Shown here one piece after another: positions 8,655-17,804 of a DNA stretch of 64,000 nucleotides. The stretch is taken from assembly GCA_036620675.1 (NCBI GenBank), contig JAZHEE010000020.1; one strand, given 5' to 3'. A program made the translations under genes and the position numbers. This DNA is from Jejubacter sp036620675 (GTDB lineage: Bacteria; Pseudomonadota; Gammaproteobacteria; Enterobacterales; Enterobacteriaceae). Below the pieces are notes generated by a model, which ran no database searches, was not told the origin of the DNA, and was given only the letters and a program-made list of their open reading frames with translations. How positions within the stretch are numbered: the stretch's first letter is position 1; each line of letters opens with the position of its first letter.

Positions 8655-10153
8655 TGTCTCGCCCTAACTTCCTGTTTATTATGACCGACACTCAGGCCAC
8701 CAATATGGTGGGCTGCTACAGCGGTAAGCCGCTGAATACCAACCATATCGACGCGCTGGCGGAGGAGGGAATTCGCTTCAACTCCGCCTACACCTGCACG
8801 CCGGTATGTACTCCGGCGCGGGCCGGACTGTTTACCGGTATTTACGCCAATCAGTCCGGGCCGTGGACTAACAATGTGGCGCCGGGAAAAAATATCTCCA
8901 CCATGGGCCGCTACTTTAAGGATGCGGGATATCAGACCTGCTATATCGGCAAGTGGCACCTCGACGGTCATGACTACTTCGGTACCGGCATCTGCCCGCC
9001 GGAGTGGGATGCCGACTACTGGTACGATGGTGCCAACTATCTGGAAGAGTTGAGCGAGCAGGAGATCGGGCTATGGCGCAACGGCCTGAATACCCTGGAA
9101 GATCTGCGCGAAAATAATATCGACGAAACCTTCACCTGGGCCCACCGCATCAGCGATCGGGCGCTGGACTACCTGGGGCGCCCGGAGCGTCAGGACGACC
9201 CCTTCCTGCTGGTGCTCTCTTATGACGAGCCGCACCACCCCTTTACCTGCCCGCCGGAATATCTCGAAAAATATCAGGACTTTTACTATGACCTGGGGGA
9301 CAAAGGCCGCGATAATCTGGAAAACAAGCCGGAGCACCACCGCCTGTGGTCCCGGGCGATGCCGGCGCCGGTAGGGGAAGACGGGCTGTATCATCATCCG
9401 CTTTACTTCGCCTGCAATGACTTTGTTGATGATGAGATTGGCCGGGTGATCGCGGCCCTGACCCCGGAACAGCGCGCTAATACCTGGGTTATCTATACCT
9501 CCGATCACGGCGAGATGATGGGGGCGCATAAGCTCATCAGTAAAGGGGCGGCGATGTATGATGATATTACCCGCATTCCGCTGATCTTCCGACCGCCTCA
9601 GGGCAAGGCCGGGCCGCGCCAGGAAGATGCGCCGGTCAGCCATATCGATATTCTGCCTACAATGATGGCGCTGGCGGGTATCGAACAGCCGGAAATTCTG
9701 CCGGGCGGCAACCTGCTGGAAGCCAGCCTGGAGCGCGGCGTAATGGTGGAATTTAACCGCTATGAGATAGAGCATGACAGCTTTGGCGGCTTTATTCCGG
9801 TACGCTGTTGGGTCACAGATCGCTTTAAACTGGTACTCAACCTGTTCAGTAGCGATGAACTGTACGACAGGCACGGCGACCCGCAGGAGATGCATAACCT
9901 GATCGACGATCCGCGCTATGCTGAGCAGCGTAACCAATTGCATGACGCGCTGCTGGACTATATGGACAGGATTCGCGATCCCTTCCGTACCTGGCAGTGG
10001 GCCAGCCGCCCCTGGCGACCGGACGCGCAGCCGCGCTGGATGGGGGCCTTCCGCCCGCGTCCGCAAGACGGTTATTCGCCGGTGGTGCGCGACTACGACA
10101 CCGGCCTGCCCACCCAGGGGGTGAAGGTGGAAGAGAAGAAACAGAAGTTCTGA
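8654..10153 (+). CDS. yidJ: Cysteine-type sulfatase YidJ
   Basis: Alkaline-phosphatase-superfamily sulfatase that would hydrolyse a sulfate ester. The signature CTPARAG (Cys at about residue 52) is the C-x-P-x-R motif whose cysteine must become formylglycine. Metal ligands are visible in FIMTDTQATN and YTSDHGEMMGAH. There is no signal peptide, so the enzyme is probably cytoplasmic and acts on imported substrate. Two in-frame ATGs occur (8651 and 8654). The second aligns with E. coli YidJ and has the better spacing from AAGGAGA, giving 499 residues. The C-terminal 150 residues are nearly identical to E. coli YidJ. The radical-SAM maturase is encoded four genes later counting the sulfatase. Confidence 0.93.
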   Translation: MSRPNFLFIMTDTQATNMVGCYSGKPLNTNHIDALAEEGIRFNSAYTCTPVCTPARAGLFTGIYANQSGPWTNNVAPGKNISTMGRYFKDAGYQTCYIGKWHLDGHDYFGTGICPPEWDADYWYDGANYLEELSEQEIGLWRNGLNTLEDLRENNIDETFTWAHRISDRALDYLGRPERQDDPFLLVLSYDEPHHPFTCPPEYLEKYQDFYYDLGDKGRDNLENKPEHHRLWSRAMPAPVGEDGLYHHPLYFACNDFVDDEIGRVIAALTPEQRANTWVIYTSDHGEMMGAHKLISKGAAMYDDITRIPLIFRPPQGKAGPRQEDAPVSHIDILPTMMALAGIEQPEILPGGNLLEASLERGVMVEFNRYEIEHDSFGGFIPVRCWVTDRFKLVLNLFSSDELYDRHGDPQEMHNLIDDPRYAEQRNQLHDALLDYMDRIRDPFRTWQWASRPWRPDAQPRWMGAFRPRPQDGYSPVVRDYDTGLPTQGVKVEEKKQKF

Positions 10154-10189
10154 TGCTCCCAGCAGGGAGGCTATACACAAGGAGACGGC

Positions 10190-10537
10190 ATGAAGATATC
10201 ACGGCTCGGCGAAGCGCCCGATTACCGCTTTTCGCTGGCGAATGAACGCACTTTCCTCGCCTGGATTCGTACCGCGCTGGGGTTTCTGGCGGCGGGAGTG
10301 GGGCTGGATCAGCTGGCACCGAGCCTTGCGACCCCCGCAGTGCGTGAAGCGATCTCGCTGCTGCTGTGTCTCTTCGCCGGACTGCTGGCGGTCTACGGTT
10401 ATCTGCGCTGGCTGCGTAACGAGAAAGCGATGCGCCTGAAGCAGGATCTGCCCTATACCCGCACGCTGCTGGCAGTCAGTATTGCGATGGTTATGGCGGC
10501 AGGCACCGTGGCGCTGATGGTGATGTATGCCGGATAA
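10190..10537 (+). CDS. yidH: DUF202 inner-membrane protein YidH
   Basis: 115-residue DUF202 protein with three hydrophobic segments (about residues 25-45, 55-77, 88-112). The N-terminus MKISRLGEAPDYRFSLANER is typical of YidH, which is the same length in E. coli. AAGGAGA precedes the start. It overlaps yidG by 11 nt, so the two are probably translated together. Function unknown. The yidI gene found between yidJ and yidH in E. coli is absent. Confidence 0.92.
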   Translation: MKISRLGEAPDYRFSLANERTFLAWIRTALGFLAAGVGLDQLAPSLATPAVREAISLLLCLFAGLLAVYGYLRWLRNEKAMRLKQDLPYTRTLLAVSIAMVMAAGTVALMVMYAG

Positions 10538-10874
10538 GCGCCGGGCGCGCCGTCTGGCCGATCCCGGCCTGCAACCGGAGCGTACCTCCCTTGCCTGGTT
10601 TCGCACGCTGCTGGGCTACGGCGCCCTGATGGCGCTGGCGCTGCGCCATGCATGGTATCAGGCGGGTATGCTGTTCTGGTTTTCCCTGGTGATTATTCTG
10701 GTGGTGGCGCTGCTGGTATACGGCTACGCCCGCCAGCGTAACCTGATGGATGTGGCGACGGATGACTTCGCCCGGCCAGGCCCGGTACGCGCCAAAATGC
10801 TGATTGCCCTGGCGGTCTGCCTGCTGGCCGCGCTGTTTGCCGTTTCCCACATTAATCAGCTGTTGACGCTATGA
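10527..10874 (+). CDS. yidG: DUF202 inner-membrane protein YidG
   Basis: 115-residue DUF202 protein with three hydrophobic segments and the family N-terminus (ADPGLQPERTSLAWFRT). It closely follows E. coli YidG but is about five residues shorter at the C-terminus. Its start lies inside yidH and its TGA overlaps the ATG of the maturase gene (ATGA), which indicates tight translational coupling. Function unknown. Confidence 0.91.
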   Translation: MPDKRRARRLADPGLQPERTSLAWFRTLLGYGALMALALRHAWYQAGMLFWFSLVIILVVALLVYGYARQRNLMDVATDDFARPGPVRAKMLIALAVCLLAALFAVSHINQLLTL

Positions 10875-12019
10875 AGCGCTGCATCATGAACGGTTGTCAC
10901 GTCATGGTGAAACCTGCCAGCTCCCGCTGTAATCTGGACTGCCATTACTGCTTCTATATCGATAAACCACGCCAGCCGCGTATGGACGACGCCACCCTGG
11001 AGGCCTATATCCGCCAGCATATCGACGCCCAGCCAGGCCCGGTGGTAGAGTTCGCCTGGCAGGGGGGCGAACCAACGCTGGCGGGGCTGACCTTCTTTGA
11101 ACGGGCCGTGGCGCTCCAGCAGCGCTATGCCGCCGGCAGGCGCATTCAGAATACCCTGCAAACTAACGGCATACTGCTGGATGACGGCTGGTGCGCCTTT
11201 CTGGCTCACCATGGCTGGCTGGTAGGGCTGTCGCTGGATGGCCCTGCGGATCTGCATGACCACTACCGGGTCACCCGCGCCGGTAAGCCGACCCATGCAC
11301 GGGTGATAGACACGCTGGAGCGTCTGAAGGCTCACGGCGTGGACTTCAATCTGCTGACGGTGGTGAATGCGCGCAACGTCGGTCAGCCGGAACGCCTGTA
11401 TCGCTACCTGCGTGACCAGGGCACGCCGCATCTGCAATTTATTCCGCTGGTGGAGTCGGATGAAACGGGGGCGCTGACGCCGGAATCGGTGAGCGGCGAA
11501 GCCTGGGGCCGCTTTCTGAACGCGATTTTCGCTATCTGGGTACGCGAGGATATCGGCCGGGTCTTCGTACAGCTGTTTGACTCAACTCTGGGTGTATGGT
11601 GCGGCCAGCCTTCTCAGATGTGCGTTTTCAGCGAAACCTGCGGCCACGCCTTTGCGCTGGAAGCCGACGGCACCCTCTATCAGTGCGATCACTATGTTTT
11701 TCCTGAATACCGGCTGGGTAATCTGCATGAGATTCCCATTATGCAGATCAACGCCAGCGATGCCGCCCGGGCTTTTGGCCGGCATAAGCGACGCTCGCTG
11801 GTGAATGACTGCCTGGAATGCCGAGCGCGACCGCTGTGCCAGGGGGACTGCCCCAAACACCGGCTGGATAGCGGTAAGAGCGTACTGTGCGCCGGTTATC
11901 GTGAGTTCTTTGCCCGCACGGCGCCCTATATGAAGACCATGCGCGATCTTATCCGCCAGCGCCGCTCGCCGGTTGAGCTGATGGCGATGCTACATGCCAG
12001 TGAGAGACGCCCGGCATAA
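10871..12019 (+). CDS. Anaerobic sulfatase-maturating enzyme (radical SAM), YidF-related
   Basis: Radical-SAM/SPASM enzyme that oxidises the sulfatase active-site cysteine to formylglycine. The cluster motif CNLDCHYC (CxxxCxxC) is near residue 20. Further motifs are WQGGEPTLAG near 60 and the C-terminal SPASM cysteines: CVFSETCGHAFALEADG, YQCDHYVFPEYRLGN, and CLECRARPLCQGDCPKHR. At 382 residues it is full length for the AslB/ChuR-type family. The product annotated yidF at this place in E. coli K-12 is, as I recall, much shorter. Its coupling to yidG and its position in the sulfatase operon support a dedicated role in activating YidJ. It ends 10 nt from the convergent emrD stop. Confidence 0.92.
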   Translation: MKRCIMNGCHVMVKPASSRCNLDCHYCFYIDKPRQPRMDDATLEAYIRQHIDAQPGPVVEFAWQGGEPTLAGLTFFERAVALQQRYAAGRRIQNTLQTNGILLDDGWCAFLAHHGWLVGLSLDGPADLHDHYRVTRAGKPTHARVIDTLERLKAHGVDFNLLTVVNARNVGQPERLYRYLRDQGTPHLQFIPLVESDETGALTPESVSGEAWGRFLNAIFAIWVREDIGRVFVQLFDSTLGVWCGQPSQMCVFSETCGHAFALEADGTLYQCDHYVFPEYRLGNLHEIPIMQINASDAARAFGRHKRRSLVNDCLECRARPLCQGDCPKHRLDSGKSVLCAGYREFFARTAPYMKTMRDLIRQRRSPVELMAMLHASERRPA

Positions 12020-12029
12020 GCGTGGAAGG

Positions 12030-13214
12030 CTACACCGTCTGACCGTGGCGCTGATCGTGATGGGTCAGCGGTAGCCAGCACAGCAGAATCAGCAATCCCA
12101 TCGCCAGCATCAGTATGCCCAGGCTGAACTGCCCGTTTTGGGGCAACATAGCGGAAAACGACGCCAGGGCGCCGGAGCCCACATTTTGCAGACCGCCTAT
12201 CAGCGCGCCTGCGGTGCCCGCCAGGAAGGGGTAAGGCTCCATCGCACCGCTGGTGGCCAGCGGAAACAGCATCCCGGCACCGAAGAAAAACAGCGCGGCC
12301 GGCACCAGCAGCGTCCAGACGTTCATTACGCCGAACAGACCGGGCAGCCACATCAGAATGCCGGCCAGCAGACAGCTCAGTACCGCCTGCCACATCAAAG
12401 TCGGGAAGCGCTTATTCTGGCGACCGGCGAACCAGGCGCCGAAGAAGGCGGCCGGGATCGGCAGAATAAACAGGATGCTGACCACCAGGCTGCTCAGGCC
12501 CAGCCCGGAGCCCAGCAGTACCCCGGAGCAGGCTTCGAACACTGCAACGCCGGCCAGCCCGCCGATCAGCATCACCAGATAGCAGTTAAACGCCAGGCTG
12601 CCGAACAGCGTACGGTAGCTGGCCAGCAGGCGGCTACGGGAAGCCTGCGCGGGCCGGGTTTCCGGCATCCAGCGCCACATACTGAAAGTGACCAGCACGC
12701 ACAGGGTCAGCAGAAAAGCGAAGCAGGCGCGCCAGCCGAACAGCGTATCCAGCATCCCGCCGATTAGCGGGGCCAGTAGCGGGCTCACCAGAATCCCCAT
12801 ATTCAGCAGGCTGTTGGCATGGCGCAGGGCCGGGCCTTCGTACAGATCCCGCGGTAGAGTACGCGCCATAACCCCACCCACGCCGGTGCCCATTCCCTGC
12901 ATAGCGCTGGCGGCGATCAGCACCGTCAGGCTGTGAGTGGTCATGGCAAACAGGGTCGCCACTATAAAGATAAGCATGCCCGCCAGGATCACCGGACGGC
13001 GTCCGATGCGATCGGAGATGGGGCCGTAAACCAGCTGGGAGCCGCCGTAGGTCAGCAGGTAAGCGGCCATTACGCCCTGTACAGCCCCTTCGCGCACGCT
13101 TAACGCCTGCGCCATATTGGCAATGGCAGGAATATAGATAGTCTGGGCCATCTGCCCGACGGCCACCAGCAGAATCAACATGATCAGCAGATGGCGATTA
13201 TCACTTGTTCTCAT
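12030..13214 (-). CDS. emrD: Multidrug exporter EmrD (MFS)
   Basis: Twelve-helix major facilitator superfamily H+ antiporter, 394 residues, same length as E. coli EmrD. It is recognised from continuous similarity (VAVGQMAQTIYIPAIANMAQ, GPISDRIGRRPVIL, MQGMGTGVGGVMARTLPRDL). In E. coli it exports uncouplers and amphipathic compounds. Convergent with the maturase gene. Confidence 0.94.
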   Translation of the reverse strand: MRTSDNRHLLIMLILLVAVGQMAQTIYIPAIANMAQALSVREGAVQGVMAAYLLTYGGSQLVYGPISDRIGRRPVILAGMLIFIVATLFAMTTHSLTVLIAASAMQGMGTGVGGVMARTLPRDLYEGPALRHANSLLNMGILVSPLLAPLIGGMLDTLFGWRACFAFLLTLCVLVTFSMWRWMPETRPAQASRSRLLASYRTLFGSLAFNCYLVMLIGGLAGVAVFEACSGVLLGSGLGLSSLVVSILFILPIPAAFFGAWFAGRQNKRFPTLMWQAVLSCLLAGILMWLPGLFGVMNVWTLLVPAALFFFGAGMLFPLATSGAMEPYPFLAGTAGALIGGLQNVGSGALASFSAMLPQNGQFSLGILMLAMGLLILLCWLPLTHHDQRHGQTV

Positions 13215-13397
13215 GACAATTCACGCAGTCACTAAAGCTAAAATGGAAGGTCTGGCGAAGTGCCAGAGGAATATGCCGTAAATTTAACACTATGCAGGAA
13301 TATATCCATATATCATGGTTGTTTATCCTGATAATTGTTTTATGGTTAGTGTAAAGTTTTTATGGCAATGGAGGTTGCCAGGCGACATATAGAAAAA

Positions 13398-14291
13398 TCA
13401 GTCCTCCCGAAAGGCGCTGAGAACCGTGTTGAACAGCGCCTGGGCGGCGGCGGAAAGCGGCTGACTACTGGCGCGAATTATTCCCACCTGGCGCTCAATG
13501 ACCGGGTGACTGAGCGGACGACAGACCGCCCCCAGCTCTGCCATCTGACTGGCGCATAATGCAGGAACCGCGCTGGCGCCCAGGCCGCTGGCCACCATAC
13601 GTCCGACGGTCACCAACTGGTGGCTTTCAAGGGCGACTTCCAGCCGCCGACCATTTTTCATCAGGCTCTCTTCCAGTAACAGGCGCACGGCAGAAGGGCG
13701 TTGCAGAGTAATAAAATCGAGCGAAAGCAGCTCGCGCCAGCTTAGTTTTTCCCGCCTTGCCAGCCGGGAATCAGCGGGGACGATGGCCACGAAGCGATCG
13801 CAGGTCAGGGGGGTGAAGTGCAGACCGGAATCGGGTTCCGGTTCGAAGGCAATCCCCATTTCTACCCGACCATCGCGCACCATCTCCAGCACCTGTTCGT
13901 TAATCACATCATGCACTGTCACGTTAATGCTGGCGTAGCGATCGCGAAAGGTTCGCAGAATCGGCGGCAGAGGATTGCCTGCGAATGAGGGCATGGCAGC
14001 CAGCGAAACTTTGCCGCGCTGTAGCGTAAAACGCTGGCGCATCGCCTCTTCCACATTATCCCAGTCCGCCAGCAGCTGGCGCGCCATAGGAAACAGCGCC
14101 TCGCCTTCCGGCGTAAGCGCCACCCGTCGGGTGGTACGCGTCAGCAGCGCGCCGCCCAGCGCCTCTTCCAGACCGCGGATAGCCAGGCTCAGCGCGGGCT
14201 GGGAAAGATTCAGCCGTTCGCTGGCCTGGGCAAAGTTCAGAGTGTGAGCCACCGCTAAAAATGCGCGTAACTGTTTGACGCTAATTTTCAT
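13398..14291 (-). CDS. LysR-family regulator of the adjacent hydroxybutyrate operon
   Basis: 297-residue LysR regulator: N-terminal winged HTH (MKISVKQLRAFLAVAHTLNF, ASERLNLSQPALSLAIRGLE) and a two-lobe effector domain from about residue 90. It is divergent from the CoA-transferase/thiolase/dehydrogenase operon across a 145-bp AT-rich gap, the usual layout for a LysR activator of the next operon. The effector is not known; acetoacetate or hydroxybutyrate is a guess from context. Confidence 0.85.
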   Translation of the reverse strand: MKISVKQLRAFLAVAHTLNFAQASERLNLSQPALSLAIRGLEEALGGALLTRTTRRVALTPEGEALFPMARQLLADWDNVEEAMRQRFTLQRGKVSLAAMPSFAGNPLPPILRTFRDRYASINVTVHDVINEQVLEMVRDGRVEMGIAFEPEPDSGLHFTPLTCDRFVAIVPADSRLARREKLSWRELLSLDFITLQRPSAVRLLLEESLMKNGRRLEVALESHQLVTVGRMVASGLGASAVPALCASQMAELGAVCRPLSHPVIERQVGIIRASSQPLSAAAQALFNTVLSAFRED

Positions 14292-14436
14292 TTCACCGCT
14301 GCCTAACTAACTGGAAAACATAAATTAACAACAAATTAATAACAAAAACGGATTAATGGCTCACAAAAACAAAATTCACAAATCAGTCGCGGGTTTAACA
14401 AGATGCCGGGTATCAGAGTGAGCACGAGGCAACGAT

Positions 14437-15135
14437 ATGGCCGGACTGGATAAACGGGTCGCCAGCTACCAGGAAGCGCTGGACGGAATAACGAATGATA
14501 TGACGGTACTGGCAGGTGGTTTCGGCCTGTGCGGCATCCCGGAAAACCTGATTGATGAAATTCGCCGCCGCGGTGTACGTGGGTTGACGGTGGTTTCCAA
14601 TAACTGCGGAGTGGACGGTTTCGGCCTGGGCCGCCTGCTGGAAACCCGCCAGGTCAGCAAAGTGGTGGCCTCCTATGTGGGGGAAAACGCCCTGTTTGAA
14701 CAGCAGGTTATTAATGGCTCTCTGACGGTAGAGCTGACGCCGCAGGGCACCCTGGCGGAGAAAATCCGCGCAGGTGGCGCCGGTATTCCCGCGTTTTATA
14801 CCGCCACGGGATACGGTACGCCAGTGGCACAGGGTAAAGAGGTGCGGGAGTTTGACGGCCGCCACTACGTGATGGAACGGGCCATTAGCGGTGATTTCGC
14901 GATTGTTAAAGGCTGGAAGGCGGACTGGTACGGCAATGTCATTTATCGCCATACTGCCCGAAACTTCAATCCGCTGATGGCCAGTGCCGGGCGCATTACG
15001 GTGGTGGAAGTTGAAGAGATAGTCGCTCCCGGTGAACTGGATCCCAATGCCATTCATACCCCGGGCATCTATGTGGATCGCCTGATCCAGGGCCGGTTCG
15101 AAAAACGCATTGAACAGCGCACCCTGCGCGCATAA
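14437..15135 (+). CDS. 3-oxoacid CoA-transferase subunit A
   Basis: Alpha subunit (232 residues) of a heterodimeric CoA-transferase that moves CoA from succinyl-CoA or acetyl-CoA to acetoacetate. Family features: GGFGLCGIPENLI at about residues 26-38, SNNCGVDGFGLG near 54, and KIRAGGAGIPAFYTATGYGT near 110. Length and sequence fit the ScoA/AtoD/PcaI family. The neighbouring thiolase and hydroxybutyrate dehydrogenase point to acetoacetate rather than oxoadipate. First gene of a compact four-gene operon. Confidence 0.9.
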   Translation: MAGLDKRVASYQEALDGITNDMTVLAGGFGLCGIPENLIDEIRRRGVRGLTVVSNNCGVDGFGLGRLLETRQVSKVVASYVGENALFEQQVINGSLTVELTPQGTLAEKIRAGGAGIPAFYTATGYGTPVAQGKEVREFDGRHYVMERAISGDFAIVKGWKADWYGNVIYRHTARNFNPLMASAGRITVVEVEEIVAPGELDPNAIHTPGIYVDRLIQGRFEKRIEQRTLRA

Positions 15136-15147
15136 CCGGAGGCACAA

Positions 15148-15816
15148 ATGCTGACACGACAAGAGATGGCGCAGCGTGTGGCCTGCGAACTGCGCGATGG
15201 TTATTACGTAAACCTCGGAATCGGTATTCCGACGCTGGTGGCGAACTATGTGCCGCCCGGCGTGGATGTGATGCTGCAATCGGAAAACGGCCTGCTGGGA
15301 ATGGGCGCCTTTCCCACAGAAGCGGAGCTGGATCCAGACATGATCAACGCCGGTAAACAGACGGTCACGGCTTGCAGGGGAGCGGCGATATTCGATTCCG
15401 CGGAGTCGTTCGCCATGATTCGCGGCGGTCATGTCGACCTGACCGTGCTGGGCGCACTGGAGGTGGACGAAGCCGGTAATATCGCCTCGTGGATGATTCC
15501 CGGCAAGATGGTGAAGGGAATGGGCGGAGCCATGGACCTGGTGGCCGGGGCGGAAAATATCATCGTAATGATGACGCATGCGTCAAAAAGCGGCGAATCC
15601 AAACTGCTGCCGCACTGCACCCTGCCGCTCACCGGTGCGGGCTGTATCCGGCGAGTGGTGACCGATCTCGCTTATCTGGAAATTGAAGATGGCGCTTTTA
15701 TTCTGCGGGAGCGGGCGCCCGGCGTCAGCGTGGAAGAGATTGTGGCGAAGACTGCGGGAAAACTGATTGTGCCGGACACAGTACCGGAAATGACGCTGAC
15801 TCCGGGAGGCGCCTGA
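15148..15816 (+). CDS. 3-oxoacid CoA-transferase subunit B
   Basis: Beta subunit (222 residues) holding the catalytic glutamate in QSENGLLGMG (about residue 52) and the GGAMDLVAGAENIIVMMTH motif. It pairs with subunit A 12 nt upstream. An AACCGGAGG ribosome site precedes the ATG. Its stop overlaps the thiolase start (TGATG), so translation is probably coupled. Confidence 0.9.
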   Translation: MLTRQEMAQRVACELRDGYYVNLGIGIPTLVANYVPPGVDVMLQSENGLLGMGAFPTEAELDPDMINAGKQTVTACRGAAIFDSAESFAMIRGGHVDLTVLGALEVDEAGNIASWMIPGKMVKGMGGAMDLVAGAENIIVMMTHASKSGESKLLPHCTLPLTGAGCIRRVVTDLAYLEIEDGAFILRERAPGVSVEEIVAKTAGKLIVPDTVPEMTLTPGGA

Positions 15817-17000
15817 TGCGGGATGTGGTGATTGTTAATGCCCTGCGAACGCCCATCGGCAGCTTTCATGGCGCGCTTTCTTCGCTGAACGTCGTCGATC
15901 TGGGTAGCGCGCTGGTGAAGGCATTAATAGAAAACAGCGGCGTACCGCCAGAACAGGTAGATGAGCTGATCTTCGGGCAGGTACTCAGCGCCGGTTGCGG
16001 CCAGAACCCGGCGCGCCAGACGGCGGCGCGCGCTGGTCTGCCGTGGAGCGTTCCCGCCGTCACTATTAATCAGGTATGCGGATCGGGACTGAAGGCGGTA
16101 TTGCAGGGGGCGCAGGCGATCCGCAGCGGCGACGCGGAGGTTGTTATCGCCGGTGGGCAGGAGAGCATGAGCCAGGCGCCCTATGTGCTGGCCGGCGCCC
16201 GCTCCGGACTGCGGCTGGGTCATGGCAATATGGTGGATACTCTGATCCACGACGGTCTGTGGGACGCCTTCAATGACTATCATATGGGGATAACCGCAGA
16301 AAACCTGGCGCAGCGCTATGCCATTGACCGGCAGAGCCAGGACGATTTTGCCCTGCGTTCCCAGCGGCGTGCGGTCGCGGCGCAGGCCGCCGGTCGTTTT
16401 AACGATGAAATCGTGGCGCTAGCGGTTCCACAGGGTAAAAAGGAGGCCGCCATAGTGAGCCAGGATGAACAGCCCAGGCCGGACAGCACCGCCGAACGCC
16501 TGGCGGCTTTACGCCCGGCCTTCCTGCACGAAGGGGGCACGGTAACCGCGGGTAATGCTTCCTCCCTGAACGATGGCGCGGCGGCGGTTTTGCTGATGAG
16601 CGCGGAGCGGGTGGCGGCGCTGGGCCTGCCGGTGATGGGGCGTATTGCGGCTGGCGCCCTGGCGGGCGTAGACCCGGCGGTGATGGGCATTGGCCCGGTA
16701 TTGGCCAGCCGCCGCTGTCTGGCCCGGGCCGGATGGACGCTGGATAGCGTCGATTTGATTGAGGCCAACGAAGCCTTTGCGGCTCAGGCGCTGGCGGTGG
16801 GGCGAGAGATGGGCTGGGACGATGAGAGGGTCAACGTGAACGGCGGTGCGATCGCGCTGGGGCACCCGATCGGCGCTTCCGGATGCCGAATTCTGGTGAC
16901 TCTGCTGCATGAAATGCGGCGCCGGGGTGCGGCCCGGGGGCTGGCGACGCTTTGCGTCGGTGGCGGGCAGGGCGTGGCGCTGGCGATTGAACGTGGCTAA
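15816..17000 (+). CDS. atoB: Acetyl-CoA acetyltransferase (thiolase II)
   Basis: Cleaves acetoacetyl-CoA to two acetyl-CoA (or the reverse). 394 residues, the usual length. Catalytic Cys88 lies in NQVCGSGLKAV, the His in GHPIGASGCRI near residue 350, and the second Cys in TLCVGGGQG near 380. It completes a route from 3-hydroxybutyrate via acetoacetate and acetoacetyl-CoA to acetyl-CoA with its operon partners. The symbol follows the E. coli ato thiolase by function; orthology is likely but not proven here. Confidence 0.9.
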   Translation: MRDVVIVNALRTPIGSFHGALSSLNVVDLGSALVKALIENSGVPPEQVDELIFGQVLSAGCGQNPARQTAARAGLPWSVPAVTINQVCGSGLKAVLQGAQAIRSGDAEVVIAGGQESMSQAPYVLAGARSGLRLGHGNMVDTLIHDGLWDAFNDYHMGITAENLAQRYAIDRQSQDDFALRSQRRAVAAQAAGRFNDEIVALAVPQGKKEAAIVSQDEQPRPDSTAERLAALRPAFLHEGGTVTAGNASSLNDGAAAVLLMSAERVAALGLPVMGRIAAGALAGVDPAVMGIGPVLASRRCLARAGWTLDSVDLIEANEAFAAQALAVGREMGWDDERVNVNGGAIALGHPIGASGCRILVTLLHEMRRRGAARGLATLCVGGGQGVALAIERG

Positions 17001-17017
17001 CGACGAAGGAGTCTGCG

Positions 17018-17788
17018 ATGAATCTGGAAGGTAAAACGGCGCTGGTGACCGGTTCGACCAGCGGAATAGGTCTGGGGCTGGCGGAAAGCCTGGCCCGGGC
17101 GGGTGCTCAGGTGCTGCTGAACGGTTTTGGCGATGTGGCCGCCGCCCGGGCGCGGGTGGCGGGGCTGGGGAAACAGCCCGGGTATCACCCGGCGGATATG
17201 AGCGACGTGGCGCAAATCGAGGCGATGATGGCCTGGGCCGCCAGGGAGTATGGCGGCGTGGATATTCTGGTCAACAACGCCGGTATCCAGCATCAGGCGC
17301 CGGTAGAGCATTTCCCGGTAGAAAAGTGGGACGCGATACTGGCTATCAACCTGAGCGCGGCATTTCATACTACCCGACTGGCGTTACCGGAGATGCGCGC
17401 CCGCAACTGGGGGCGTATCATTAACATCGCTTCGGCGCACGGTCTGGTGGGCTCCCGGGAAAAATCGGCCTATGTGGCGGCCAAACATGGCCTGCTGGGG
17501 TTGACCAAAGTCACCGCGCTGGAAACGGCCCGCACCGCTATCACCTGCAATGCGCTGTGCCCGGGCTGGGTGCTGACGCCGTTAGTTCAGAAGCAAATCG
17601 ATAAGCGTATTGAGGAAGGCGCGACTCCCGCGCAGGCAAGAGAAGCGCTGCTGGCGGAAAAACACCCCTCCGGCGAATTTGTGACGCCGGAACAATTAGG
17701 TGAGCTGGCGCTCTTTTTATGTAGCGACGCCGCTATTCAGGTTCGCGGCGCGGCCTGGAATATGGATGGCGGCTGGGTGGCGCAGTAA
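17018..17788 (+). CDS. D-3-hydroxybutyrate dehydrogenase (SDR)
   Basis: Classical short-chain dehydrogenase, 256 residues, expected to oxidise D-3-hydroxybutyrate to acetoacetate with NAD+. Cofactor motif TGSTSGIG at residues 11-18, NNAG near 87, catalytic Ser in NIASAHG, and YVAAK near 153-157. Features typical of the 3-hydroxybutyrate dehydrogenase family are GIQHQAPVEHFPVEKWDAI and the C-terminal EKHPSGEFVTPEQLG. Last gene of the operon, 17 nt after the thiolase, with AAGGAG upstream. Convergent with the acyltransferase gene. Confidence 0.88.
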   Translation: MNLEGKTALVTGSTSGIGLGLAESLARAGAQVLLNGFGDVAAARARVAGLGKQPGYHPADMSDVAQIEAMMAWAAREYGGVDILVNNAGIQHQAPVEHFPVEKWDAILAINLSAAFHTTRLALPEMRARNWGRIINIASAHGLVGSREKSAYVAAKHGLLGLTKVTALETARTAITCNALCPGWVLTPLVQKQIDKRIEEGATPAQAREALLAEKHPSGEFVTPEQLGELALFLCSDAAIQVRGAAWNMDGGWVAQ

Positions 17789-17804
17789 AAATGAGGGCGC
17801 GATA

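Noticed and set aside
9071..10180. 369-codon open frame antisense to the sulfatase gene
   Set aside because: Shadow frame; the sulfatase is unambiguous.
14413..15579. 388-codon open frame antisense to the CoA-transferase genes
   Set aside because: Both CoA-transferase subunits are clear on the other strand with ribosome sites.
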